From assembly GCF_017115045.1 (NCBI RefSeq), contig NZ_JABXKK010000093.1, positions 1 through 64,000 of the forward strand: a stretch of 64,000 bases of DNA, given 5' to 3'. The notes under the pieces are model-generated. The model saw only the letters and a program-made list of their open reading frames with translations, ran no database searches and was not told the origin of the DNA. How positions within the stretch are numbered: the first letter of the stretch is position 1; every line of letters begins with the position of its first letter. The translations under genes and the position numbers were made by a program. Shown piece by piece: positions 54,322-63,880 of this stretch. Source of the DNA: Nostoc sp. NMS8. Lineage in GTDB: Bacteria; Cyanobacteriota; Cyanobacteriia; Cyanobacteriales; Nostocaceae.

Positions 54322-55611
54322 TCAACCATCCACAACTGATTTATTGGAATCCAATTTCGGAAAGACCCCCATAGTTGATTTGCGGTTAGTAACAATGTGA
54401 GAAAGAAGCAACTCATACCGATCAAGTGCTTGTTCCAAGGAATAGTTTTCTTCGGCAAACTGTCTTCCTTTGTTGCCTAGCCTTGCTCCTAGAGCAGGAT
54501 TAGTATATAAATCATGCACCGCAGCTGCCATTGCATGGGGTGATTCTGGCTCAACAATTACCCCACCACCACTGAGTTCGAGCGCTCTAGCAGCAGTACC
54601 AGTGACGGGAACTGAACCCACAATTGGGCGACCACTCGCCAATAGCAACGGTATTTTTGAAGGCATATTAAACGAAATCACATTGCACTTTTGCACAATT
54701 AATCCTACATCAGATGCCGCTAGCATTTCGGGTAGTTTTTCTCGTGGCTGCAAAGGTAGCAGCAAAACATTATCTGCTCCATTTAATAAACAATATTCTT
54801 GCAACCTTTGTAATGCTCTTGATTCGCCAACGATTACAAAGACAATATCCTTAATATGACGCAAGCAAACTGCTGCTTCTATTACTGTTTCAAGACCTTG
54901 TGTTAGAGCAATATTGCCCGAATAAAGGACTACAAATTTATCATCCAGTTGATGGTTAGATATCCAAGAGTTGTTCGCTTTGGGTAAAGGGCGGATGAAA
55001 TTTAAATTCACCCAATTGGGAATACAAACAATTTTATTAACAGGTACTCCCTTATTCACTAAGTTATCGCCAAATCCATCGGCAATGACACTAATAGTAT
55101 GTGCAGTCTGGTATGCGAATTTTTCTAGGGCTGTAAGAGTTTGGATCATCCACTTGTTTTTCAATAGCCCGATACGTATAGCGGCTTCTGGTAGAATGTC
55201 TTGCACATTCAGAACTACTGGACAGTTGTATAACCAGCCAAATATTGTTGCTGGCAACGTGCCTAATAGAGGTGGAATTGTTAAGAGAATCACATCGGGG
55301 CGTCCACCTTTAAAGGCTTGGGGTAAACTGGTGAAAACAAAGCTCAACTCTAGTAACAGCCGATCTAAGAGGTTAGGTTTGGATTTAATTCGGAGGTAAC
55401 TTCGCGCAATTGTGACGCCATTTTTTTGTTCAGTAAGGTACCACTTACCCCGATACCCATCATAAATTTCGCGCTGAGGATAGTTGGGCATTCCCGTAAT
55501 TACTCGCACTTCATGACCTCGCTTGACTAATCCTTCTGCCAATTCAGTCATTAACGGAGCAATTCCAATCGGCTCTGGATGGTAGTTGTAGGAATAAATC
55601 AGAATGTGCAT
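54322..55611 (-). CDS. WcaI-like GT4 glycosyltransferase
   Basis: A 429-residue GT-B glycosyltransferase. 'MHILIYSYNYHPEPIGIAPL' and 'GHEVRVITGMPNYPQREIYD' match the WcaI group involved in colanic-acid-like exopolysaccharide. The C-terminal half has the GT4 donor-binding pattern: 'VVLYSGNIALTQGLETVIEA', 'LLPLQPREKLPEMLAASDVG' and 'MPSKIPLLLASGRPIVG', with the Glu-containing motif near 'VEPESPHAMAAA'. It probably adds a sugar to a membrane-bound carrier lipid on the cytoplasmic side. No other polysaccharide genes adjoin it. Confidence 0.88.
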   Translation of the reverse strand: MHILIYSYNYHPEPIGIAPLMTELAEGLVKRGHEVRVITGMPNYPQREIYDGYRGKWYLTEQKNGVTIARSYLRIKSKPNLLDRLLLELSFVFTSLPQAFKGGRPDVILLTIPPLLGTLPATIFGWLYNCPVVLNVQDILPEAAIRIGLLKNKWMIQTLTALEKFAYQTAHTISVIADGFGDNLVNKGVPVNKIVCIPNWVNLNFIRPLPKANNSWISNHQLDDKFVVLYSGNIALTQGLETVIEAAVCLRHIKDIVFVIVGESRALQRLQEYCLLNGADNVLLLPLQPREKLPEMLAASDVGLIVQKCNVISFNMPSKIPLLLASGRPIVGSVPVTGTAARALELSGGGVIVEPESPHAMAAAVHDLYTNPALGARLGNKGRQFAEENYSLEQALDRYELLLSHIVTNRKSTMGVFPKLDSNKSVVDG

Positions 55612-56465
55612 GAGCTATTTTTCAATTGCGTGAAGTCAGTCTGAAATGATCGGATTTATTCCTTCATAGCCAGTACAAGCTGGTACTTTTATTAATTATT
55701 TTAAGTTGTAAGATTGCTTGATTAAAATTGCGTTAAGTAAATGGTAAAAATTAAATCGAACTATGTATTTTGCAATGCAAACTTAATTAAATTGGATTGT
55801 AGTAAGCGGCTCCAGTCCTATTTTAAAAGCTAGAGCCGATTACTACAGACCTTTAATTAGTCATACTGACTTACTAAAACATTGTTTATGAATTCTATTA
55901 GTGGTTTTAAAAGAAAGTTTTTGTACTGAATAATAAAATTAAAAATCAAAACATCATTTTGTGTAAGCAGGTTAGGTTCCTATAGACATAGGCTTTAACA
56001 ATAGTCGATCTAGTTGTTTCTGAATTAATGTCTAAACTTACACTTGGGGGATTGTAGCATCATATTCACGGTTGTGCATATAACCCTCATTCCGCCTTTT
56101 AAACTGGCACACGAAGTATTTTTAACTAAGTCACAAGTATTGTGTTCATCACACTCAGTCCTGAGTGCTAAGTAACAAGCCGTACTCAGTACTTTCGCAC
56201 TATGGTAAAAGCCCTACCCGAAGTCAAGCGGAATCTTTTAATGTGGGAGAAGGTTGATAAGCTGTTGCGCCTGCAAATTGCATCACAAGCATGATTAGGC
56301 AAAACCTACCTGTAAATCCTCTTCCTTGCACCCTGCTCCCGTGCCACCTCAATGTGCAAACTATAATCACAACAGCTTACCCTGCCCTTGTGGGCGGTCT
56401 TTCACCTCTAAGCCGAGGCACGGGCTAAACCTGAGCTATCCGCTAACGGAACTCAGCACTCCTCA
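55612..56465. other. Intergenic region with a hairpin and dispersed repeats
   Basis: About 850 bp. TGTAGTAAGCGGCTCCAG (55799-55816) pairs with 55831-55848 with two mismatches. C-rich dispersed repeat sequence lies at 56325-56358, and a 48-bp repeat shared with 61636-61680 at 56419-56466. A 30-codon frame at 56202 ('MVKALPEVKRNLLMWEKVDK') is possible but unsupported. Confidence 0.5.
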
Positions 56466-59102
56466 TTAAAGGTTTGGTCGTTTACTTTCGAGGATTTCTG
56501 TTGCTTTTTGAGCAGAAAGCGGTCGGTAGAATAAAAAGCCTTGTACATCTTCACAGTTGATAGATTTCAAAAACTCCAATTCTTCTTCATTCTCTACCCC
56601 TTCAGCTGTCAACTTCAATCCTAAGCTTTGTCCCAAGCCAACTATGGCTTTGATGATATGAGCTACTTTAACATCACGCGTCAAATCTTGAATAAAAGAC
56701 TTATCTATTTTCAGATTGTGCAGTGGCAAAAGTTGTAGGCGGGAAAGCGAGGAATGACCTGTACCAAAGTCATCAATGGAGATGTAAATACCCATCTGCT
56801 GGATATTCTCTAAGACCGTTGTGGTAAAATCCAAATCCTCAATAGCTGTGGTTTCGGTAATTTCTAATTCTAAAAAGCGCGGCTCCAGACTCGTTTCTGC
56901 TAAGATTTCGGCTATAGTCTCCACCAATTTAGGTTGACGGAACTGCTTGAGAGAAAGATTAACAGCGATCGTCATTGGTGGTAATCCTGCATCTTGCCAT
57001 GCTTTATTTTGGCTACAGGCTGTCCGTATCACCCATTCACCAATGGAGACAATTAATCCACTTTCTTCGATTAAGGGAATAAAGACACTGGGCGCGACCA
57101 ATCCCATCTCTGGGTGCTGCCAACGCAACAGAGCTTCCATGCCAGTAATTTCTCCTGTGGAAATGTTCACGCGAGGCTGATAGTACAGCGTAAATTCATT
57201 GCGTTCTAGGGCATAGCGCAAGCTCTTTTCTAAAGTCAGGAGTTCAGGATTTTTAGCACTCAGGGAAACACTATAAAATTGGTAGTTGTTCCGCCCTTTG
57301 TCTTTGGCGTAGTACAAAGCGGCATCTGCGTGCTGGATTAGTGTTTCGGTGTCAGGGCTATTGTTATCAAGTAACGCAATACCAAGGCTGGCAGTCACAT
57401 AAAGTTCATGCCCTTGGAGATGAAAAGCATCCTCTAAGGCTTGTAATATTCTGCACGCCACCAAAGTTACCTCTTCAATATCATTAACTCGCGGGAGTAA
57501 GATCGTGAACTCATCACCTCCCCAACGGGCTACAGTGTCTCCGCCTCTGAGTGAGTCTTTTAATCTTTGAGAGACGCTTTGTAGCAATTGATCTCCCAGA
57601 GTGTGCCCCAAAGTATCATTAATCACCTTGAAACGATCCAGGTCGAGGAAGATCACAGCTAAACTTTCGCCATTGCGAGTAGCATTGGGCAGAGTTTTAG
57701 TGAGTAGTTCGTTAAATAGTAGGCGATTGGGCAACCCTGTCAGCACGTCATGGAGGGCTTGATAGCGAATCTTTTCTTCTACTTGCTGACGCTGCTGCGT
57801 ACCAATGATACTGGCGGCCATGGTCAAAAGGGTAGATTCTTCATGCCTAGACCAATGACGCTCAAAGTTGCAGTCTGCCAAGCCAAGATAGCCCCAAAAC
57901 TCATGTTCTAAGCAAAGAGGCACTAAGAGAAGGGATTTAATGCCATCTCGAATTAGGAATTCTTGCTCGGCGACAGGAAATTTTTGGGTGAGTCCGCTAA
58001 TCGACTGGCCGCTAGAGAGAACTGAGTACCAACGGTCTAATCTAGAAGCTTGATAAGGCTGATTCTGCCAATGGTGGTGGGTAGATTCAATAAAAGAGTG
58101 CGTCCATTCAAACCGTAAGCTGACGGCTATTTCCCCTGTAGCAGGATGGGGATGGTTCTGAAACAGATAGGCACGATCTGCCTGGGCAGCTTCACCCAAT
58201 ACAGCTAGAGCTTGATTAATACCAGTTTCGTAATTCATTTCTCTTAGCAAATAATTAGCCGCTTCTGCAACCGCTTGTAGCAAGCGATCGCGCTGATGTA
58301 GTTCGGCTGTCACTTGCTTTTGCTCTGTAATATCCCTAACAATAAAAGTTCTAATTAAATCACTCTCAGGAAGATAGAGTACGGATTGTTCAAAAACTTC
58401 TGCGCCTACTTCCACCTCCCGTACAAAAGAATTTTTTTCTAGATTGTTAACCCCACTTAGGAGTCCTGTTAAAATCGGATGTTCTATCCCAACTTCCCGA
58501 AGTTTAGGAAACTTGAGAGTTGCGGCTGGATTCAGATAAGTAACTGTTCCCTCAAAATCCATTTCAATAATCGGATTGGGAATAAGTTCAGGGAAGGATG
58601 CTAGGCGAGCTAAGGCAGATTCACTAGCTGCTTCAAAGCTAGGATCGACAACTAAAGTTTGAAAAGGATTAGCAGGATTAGCTTGCGCGGAGAGGAAACC
58701 AGATAAGTCTTCAACATCAAAAGATTCAGAAAATACTTTTTCTGAAATGTTGTAAATAGCGTAATATTTAGCTTGAGCTTGATTGCTGCCAAAGGCAATA
58801 ATATCTCCATGTCTGAGATTATGAGAATAGCATTTAGTACCATTTACAAATAAGCCATTAGTACTACCTTTTCCTTTGTAGTTGCCATCAATTATTTGGA
58901 AGCCATATTGGTCAGTCTCAGGAACAGTTACTCGCAATAAAATTGCATGTTGCATTGATACCGATCGGGAAGCCAAGACAATAGTGTTTGCGGGATGCCG
59001 CCCCAGCGAATAAGTATTTTCTTGCAAGGGGATAGTTCGCCGCCCTTGCAGGTCTTGAATAACCAACAGATGGCGTATTTTTTCCCGCTCAATTTCTAGC
59101 AT
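56466..59102 (-). CDS. FHA-PAS-GAF-GGDEF-EAL cyclic-di-GMP enzyme
   Basis: An 878-residue signalling protein. Domains in order: FHA (about 25-115, 'YSLGRHPANTIVLASRSVSM'), which reads phosphothreonine; PAS (about 165-270); GAF (about 285-440); GGDEF (about 455-610) with the intact 'RWGGDEFTILLPR'; and EAL (about 625-870) with 'MEALLRWQHPEMG' and 'KIDKSFIQ'. Both the cyclase and phosphodiesterase signatures look complete, so net activity depends on regulation. There is no membrane segment. It could link Ser/Thr kinase signalling to c-di-GMP. It stands alone. Confidence 0.9.
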   Translation of the reverse strand: MLEIEREKIRHLLVIQDLQGRRTIPLQENTYSLGRHPANTIVLASRSVSMQHAILLRVTVPETDQYGFQIIDGNYKGKGSTNGLFVNGTKCYSHNLRHGDIIAFGSNQAQAKYYAIYNISEKVFSESFDVEDLSGFLSAQANPANPFQTLVVDPSFEAASESALARLASFPELIPNPIIEMDFEGTVTYLNPAATLKFPKLREVGIEHPILTGLLSGVNNLEKNSFVREVEVGAEVFEQSVLYLPESDLIRTFIVRDITEQKQVTAELHQRDRLLQAVAEAANYLLREMNYETGINQALAVLGEAAQADRAYLFQNHPHPATGEIAVSLRFEWTHSFIESTHHHWQNQPYQASRLDRWYSVLSSGQSISGLTQKFPVAEQEFLIRDGIKSLLLVPLCLEHEFWGYLGLADCNFERHWSRHEESTLLTMAASIIGTQQRQQVEEKIRYQALHDVLTGLPNRLLFNELLTKTLPNATRNGESLAVIFLDLDRFKVINDTLGHTLGDQLLQSVSQRLKDSLRGGDTVARWGGDEFTILLPRVNDIEEVTLVACRILQALEDAFHLQGHELYVTASLGIALLDNNSPDTETLIQHADAALYYAKDKGRNNYQFYSVSLSAKNPELLTLEKSLRYALERNEFTLYYQPRVNISTGEITGMEALLRWQHPEMGLVAPSVFIPLIEESGLIVSIGEWVIRTACSQNKAWQDAGLPPMTIAVNLSLKQFRQPKLVETIAEILAETSLEPRFLELEITETTAIEDLDFTTTVLENIQQMGIYISIDDFGTGHSSLSRLQLLPLHNLKIDKSFIQDLTRDVKVAHIIKAIVGLGQSLGLKLTAEGVENEEELEFLKSINCEDVQGFLFYRPLSAQKATEILESKRPNL

Positions 59103-59680
59103 GGCTGTTCCTCAAATCCTCATACCTTTATTTCTATGTCTTAATCTGAAAAATACTACTTCCCGAAGTTGAGACTTTCAGGCTACACTTCTAGGAAAAT
59201 TTTCTCAATAGAAATCCTCACCGTTTGCTATCCCAAAATTGGTATGAGGGTGCAAACCAGCTTTTACCTTCATATTAACCTTCTGGAATAAGATGGCTAA
59301 TTGTTCAATCAGTTTTTGCGGTAGAAGTTTTAGCTGATTTCTGCATTCATCCATAAGTTATAAACTTTGTCCCTTCGTCTATATCATTCAACCTTATCTT
59401 TCTTAGGATACCCAGATTAACAATTCAAAATTCACGCATTCAAAATTGTTGGCGTAGCCTCTGGTAAAGAAGAAAGCTAGCTCAGGAGATTTCAAAACAA
59501 AGGGTCTTAGACGTCTGATTTTTATTTTTTAATCGGTTAAATAGTAGTGCCTCACGGAATTTTGCGAATTAGATAGAAACATCTGATCTTTGGATAATCG
59601 CACGCCAGTTGCTTTAATGACGGGAATCCTCTATTAGCAAAGCTTCTCGTTGAGTTGGTCAAGAGAATGACCCCTAAATT
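59103..59680. other. Intergenic region, nothing recognised
   Basis: About 580 bp between two minus-strand genes, without a gene or tRNA that I can support. GGCGTAGCCTCTGG at 59451-59464 resembles a dispersed repeat fragment. It should hold the promoter of the c-di-GMP gene. Confidence 0.5.
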
Positions 59681-61471
59681 TTAAAAAGGATTATAAAGTA
59701 AACTAAAATACAAACCGTTTTCTTGTAATGTTCTGTCATTTGAATTAACAGATATTAAAGGAATACCCCAGTCAAGACGAACAGTGAAGCGATCCCCCTG
59801 TGACCAACGCAACCCCAAACCAACAGCAGCTAAAGTATTAGGATTGGGATTGTCTCTGCCTGAACTATTCCAGCCAACACCAAAATCTACAAAGGGGACA
59901 ACTTGTAAAGTGCTATTTATCTGAGGTAAACGCAGAATTGGTACTTGTACTTCCGCAGAAACAAAAGTGCCATTATCCGTTAGCAGGTAATCTTGACGGT
60001 AGCCTCGAATGCTATCCTGCCCACCTAAGCCAAATTGCTCTAAGGGCAAAAGTGTTCTGGAGGCGAGTTGTGTATTTAAACGAAGTAATAGTAAGGTTTC
60101 TGGAGCTAAAAGGCGGGCCCACTGTCCTTGCCCTTGCCAAGCAAAAAAGCGGCCATCGGGAGCCTCTTGATTAATGGTGGGATTCAACACATCGATACCT
60201 AAGCTAAATTGAGAGCGTAGGGCGATGACTTCACGGCTGTTACGAGAAGTCCATTCTTGAAAAAATCGCAACGCAGATACCCTGGTGCGTCCCTCGTTGT
60301 CAGCCCCTAAACCAGGGAAAGGTATTCGCTCTATTTCAACATAGGAGGCTTCACTTTCCCGTCGTGAGGCTGTCAACCCCAAGACGAATTCTTGCGTAGG
60401 AGTTTGAACTATGGGCTGGCGAAATGTCAGTTCGTAATAGCGAGAAGATGATTGGATATCTAAAACGTTGAAAGGAGGTTCAATGACATTACTGGACGTA
60501 GTGCCATAGTTAAAGCTGAGGGTTCCGTTCTTAGGATTGACTGGTAATGTATAGCTGGCGTCAAAGGAGTTGCTACCATCGGTATTAGTGTAAGCTACAC
60601 CTAAAGCATCTCCCAATCCCAATAAGTTGGCTTCATTCAATTGTAATCGGCGGCGGAAACTGCCAACACTAGGCGATCGCCCATTATCAAGAACTATTTG
60701 GCTACTAAAGGTTTTTGCCTCACTAATCTTGACTTCTAACAGACTAGCACCCGTCCGCGATCCTGCTGAGAGTTCAGCAGTCACGTTTTGAATCAAAGGA
60801 TTAAGTTGCAAAAGTTGCAGTGCTTCTAATAGACGCTGGCGATTCAGAGGCGGTGATGTCGCTATTGCTAGTCGGCTACGGACATAATTTGGATTCAACC
60901 GTTGAGTTCCAGTTACCTGGATACCCTCTAATTTACCTTCGACCACCTGAATTTTGACAACACCAGATTGGATTGTTTGCGGTGGTATATATGCACCAGA
61001 GGTAATGTAACCATTTTTCACGTATAAATCAGTGATTTTAGAACGTGCTTGATATATTTCGGTCAGCGAGATTGGTCGTTTGGTAAATTCAGCAGTAGCT
61101 TTAGCTAACTCTTGGGCACTGAAGACTGTGCTACCAACAACTTCAAACCGTTCAACAACAATAGTTTGAGGAAAATTGCCAGGAATTGGTTCCTCTGGTG
61201 TGGGAGTTGGGGCAGATGGGGGAAGTAGTTCTGCTGGTGGGGGAAGTGGCTGTGGCAATTCAGGTGCAGGAAGTGGCGAAGGTGTAAGTGGTTGGACATC
61301 CTGTGGTGGTGGGAGTTGTTGTTGTGACAGGATGAAATTACTAGTTGGTAATTGTGTAGTATCAACAGTCTGGGCTTTCAGTGGACTAGAATATATACTG
61401 CCGAGTAATAAAAGCATACTCAGCGGTAAGCAAGACACAATAAGATTCTGGGGATATTTATCAATCATCAC
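59681..61471 (-). CDS. TpsB-type outer-membrane transporter (ShlB/FhaC family)
   Basis: A 596-residue protein. A signal peptide ('LIVSCLPLSMLLLLGSIYSS', cleaved near residue 34) is followed by a Pro-rich linker (about 45-100), POTRA domains (about 105-255, 'FEVVGSTVFSAQELAKATAE' and 'YVKNGYITSGAYIPPQTI') and a 16-stranded barrel. The barrel includes 'GLGGQDSIRGYRQDYLLTDN', the RGY motif in the loop that lines the pore, and a terminal 'SLLYNPF'. It exports a large TpsA partner across the outer membrane. No TpsA gene is next to it here. Confidence 0.9.
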   Translation of the reverse strand: MMIDKYPQNLIVSCLPLSMLLLLGSIYSSPLKAQTVDTTQLPTSNFILSQQQLPPPQDVQPLTPSPLPAPELPQPLPPPAELLPPSAPTPTPEEPIPGNFPQTIVVERFEVVGSTVFSAQELAKATAEFTKRPISLTEIYQARSKITDLYVKNGYITSGAYIPPQTIQSGVVKIQVVEGKLEGIQVTGTQRLNPNYVRSRLAIATSPPLNRQRLLEALQLLQLNPLIQNVTAELSAGSRTGASLLEVKISEAKTFSSQIVLDNGRSPSVGSFRRRLQLNEANLLGLGDALGVAYTNTDGSNSFDASYTLPVNPKNGTLSFNYGTTSSNVIEPPFNVLDIQSSSRYYELTFRQPIVQTPTQEFVLGLTASRRESEASYVEIERIPFPGLGADNEGRTRVSALRFFQEWTSRNSREVIALRSQFSLGIDVLNPTINQEAPDGRFFAWQGQGQWARLLAPETLLLLRLNTQLASRTLLPLEQFGLGGQDSIRGYRQDYLLTDNGTFVSAEVQVPILRLPQINSTLQVVPFVDFGVGWNSSGRDNPNPNTLAAVGLGLRWSQGDRFTVRLDWGIPLISVNSNDRTLQENGLYFSLLYNPF

Positions 61472-61677
61472 ACTGGACTATTTTTTGTCAGTAACTATGG
61501 AATTATACGGTGACTGGTTTAGATGTGAATCTTACAAAAAAGGCAGGAGTTAGGATGCAGAAGGCAGTCCCGATGAAACAAGTTTTACAGCCTTGAATGA
61601 AAGAATAACTGGGGACTGGGGGACTGGTATTTTTACTCAGCACGGGCTAAACCTTAGCTATTCGCTAACAACACTCT

Positions 61678-63453
61678 TCATTCCATACCCTTTTGCTTAA
61701 ACATTCCCATCAATTTACGTTTACGAGCGTGGGTTTGCATCAAGTTTTCTCGATAGCTTAACCAGTCAGCTTTTTTCCCAGATTCCAAGTAGGCATTACG
61801 CGCCTTTTTCAACCATTCAACCGCGTAGTAGTAGTATTCAGCTTTACCTGCATCCATAATCTTTTCGGCACGGAGACGAGCATTAGCAATCACCCAACTA
61901 GGATTATGAGAGATAGCAGCATCCATGACTCGGTGAATTAACTCTGAATGATAAGAACTAAGTTCACTAGCGATCGCAATTGCATCATCAATTAGCCCCT
62001 CATGCAAGAATATGTCCAGCTTGGCTGATTCTGTTCCCCAACCACTATAAGTACGAACAATTTTCAGCAGGTCTGTTTTGACACTTTCCCAGTTTTCCCC
62101 AGCCAATTCTGCCATCTTTTGGTAGTCCACAAAGGAGGGTTTGATTTGAAAAGCCGCCTTGACTGCTAATAAAGCAGCTTCACTATTACCCAACTCACTA
62201 GCTAAATCACTTGTCCAAATTCCCAATTCGTACTGACAATTACCTGGTAAATTTAATCCACTTTGGGCTATATCTAGCGCTTGCTGTAATGCTCCCTGAA
62301 TGCTGAGTGTTTTCGCTAGGGCAAAAGCCTCTTCCATTGAGTTCATCTGGGTTTGAGCCGCATCAATTGCTTCTTCCACCCTGCCTAAACGCCCCAACAT
62401 GGTCAGATATTGCTGGGTTTGCCCTTCCGCTTCTGCTAAATACAGGTATTCTTGATAACGTTCTTGACGTTCGAGAATTTTCAGACGAATTAATGCCAAA
62501 TCATCGGCATAATCTGGCACGTCTTCTTCCCAAGCTCCTCTTTCCGTAATATTACCTTGGAGAACTTGTAGCAATGGTGGATAATCCCAACCTTGACGTA
62601 AAGCCTCCATAATCAGACCAAAGTCAACATTCCAATCATCTTGCCATGCTTCTAAATTGATTTGAATATCAACTTTTTCTTCTGGGGTAAGTTGGGTGCT
62701 GAGAATTGCTTCACACCAAGCACTATTTAATTCCTCGACAATTTCATCGTTTTCAGCGCCATATTCGGCAACATCATCCCAATTTTCCACACAAGTAGAG
62801 GTAATCGCTTCCAAAATAGCGATCGCATTTTCACCTTCTCCCCGTTCGCTAAAATCTACCGCAGTTTGCACCACACTCAGCAAATCTTCGCCAATCGGGT
62901 CTTCTTCATATCCCTCCTCAAAGTAGCGCACGGTATCCTTGAGAATCTGCCGTACTTGCCGCCGAAAGGGAGTCGGGTCGATAGTCCTGCGGCGCAGAGG
63001 TTTGATGTTTGTTTGGTTGTCAGCAGGATTCGTCATCCAACTTACATGACGGTCAATCGCCTCAATTAGTGGTGAGTATTCTGCGACTAACTCTTGCAGC
63101 AGCCTTTGAGTTTGGATATAATCTATGCGATTTAGTAGTTCTTCTAGGGTGGGGCGCTGCTCAATATTTTCTGAGTTACGCGCACAGACAAGCATCGTCG
63201 CGACAATGTGTTTGCACCACCCTTCCAAGTCGTAGGCACAGGTGCATTTTACTGAAGTTAAGCCACTGCTATCGAAATTCAGGCTGACATGATAAGGTCT
63301 AGCTTCAGTGCCTACAACATCTGCCTGAAGCAGATGACCACGTTGGATAACGGCATTAACAGCACCAGCGTTGTAATATGCCTCGCCCCGCTGGAAAGAT
63401 TTGGCGTTGGCATGACGGCGGATAGTAAATTCACTAATTTGGGGAATAGACAT
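61678..63453 (-). CDS. SWIM zinc-finger protein
   Basis: A 591-residue protein. A SWIM motif lies near the N-terminus ('VKCTCAYDLEGWCKHIVATM', the CxC...CxH pattern), which binds zinc and may bind DNA or protein. The rest is helical and repeat-like, similar to TPR proteins (about 310-570, 'EEAFALAKTLSIQGALQQAL', 'EYYYYAVEWLKKARNAYLES'). Its biological role is unknown. The frame runs 11 codons further to a TTG, but ATG at 63453 ('MSIPQISEF') is preferred. Confidence 0.85.
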   Translation of the reverse strand: MSIPQISEFTIRRHANAKSFQRGEAYYNAGAVNAVIQRGHLLQADVVGTEARPYHVSLNFDSSGLTSVKCTCAYDLEGWCKHIVATMLVCARNSENIEQRPTLEELLNRIDYIQTQRLLQELVAEYSPLIEAIDRHVSWMTNPADNQTNIKPLRRRTIDPTPFRRQVRQILKDTVRYFEEGYEEDPIGEDLLSVVQTAVDFSERGEGENAIAILEAITSTCVENWDDVAEYGAENDEIVEELNSAWCEAILSTQLTPEEKVDIQINLEAWQDDWNVDFGLIMEALRQGWDYPPLLQVLQGNITERGAWEEDVPDYADDLALIRLKILERQERYQEYLYLAEAEGQTQQYLTMLGRLGRVEEAIDAAQTQMNSMEEAFALAKTLSIQGALQQALDIAQSGLNLPGNCQYELGIWTSDLASELGNSEAALLAVKAAFQIKPSFVDYQKMAELAGENWESVKTDLLKIVRTYSGWGTESAKLDIFLHEGLIDDAIAIASELSSYHSELIHRVMDAAISHNPSWVIANARLRAEKIMDAGKAEYYYYAVEWLKKARNAYLESGKKADWLSYRENLMQTHARKRKLMGMFKQKGME

Positions 63454-63880
63454 CGAGCGATCGCCTGCGTAAATCTTCTGGATCAATCCTAAATCCAGCT
63501 TAGTGTTACGCTAACGCCCTGTAAAGGAAAAGGTGTGGAGATTCTGAATGAGACTGCAATTTCTATTCATTAACTAGCTCAGAACTGAAATCAGCTTCAT
63601 TAACCTGCAAATACTCAGTTAATTTCTTGTCGCTTTTCTGGGAAAACCAACCCATATAATGAAAATATCCATATTTTCGCCAGAAGTGAGTGAATCATAA
63701 TTTTAGTTAGCAATACCCGAACCTGAAATCAGTGAACAGTCAACAGTAAACAGTCAGGGTAATGTAAGGTAAGGGATTTAGAATTCAGCGATAAAACTGA
63801 TAACTGATAACTGTTAAAAGGGTTGCGCTGATTGTCGGTCAAGTTGAGAATAAATAGGCGAAGCAGACGGGGAAACTAAC
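63454..63880. other. Divergent intergenic region
   Basis: About 430 bp holding the promoters of the SWIM and lpdA genes. It contains short tandem tracts (GATAACTGATAACTG at 63799-63813) and GAAAATATCCATATTTTC at 63660-63677, a near-palindrome. No gene is seen. Confidence 0.5.

Noticed and set aside
61105..61365. His/Asn-rich frame within the TpsB gene
   Set aside because: It is a shifted-frame shadow of the Pro-rich linker in the TpsB protein.
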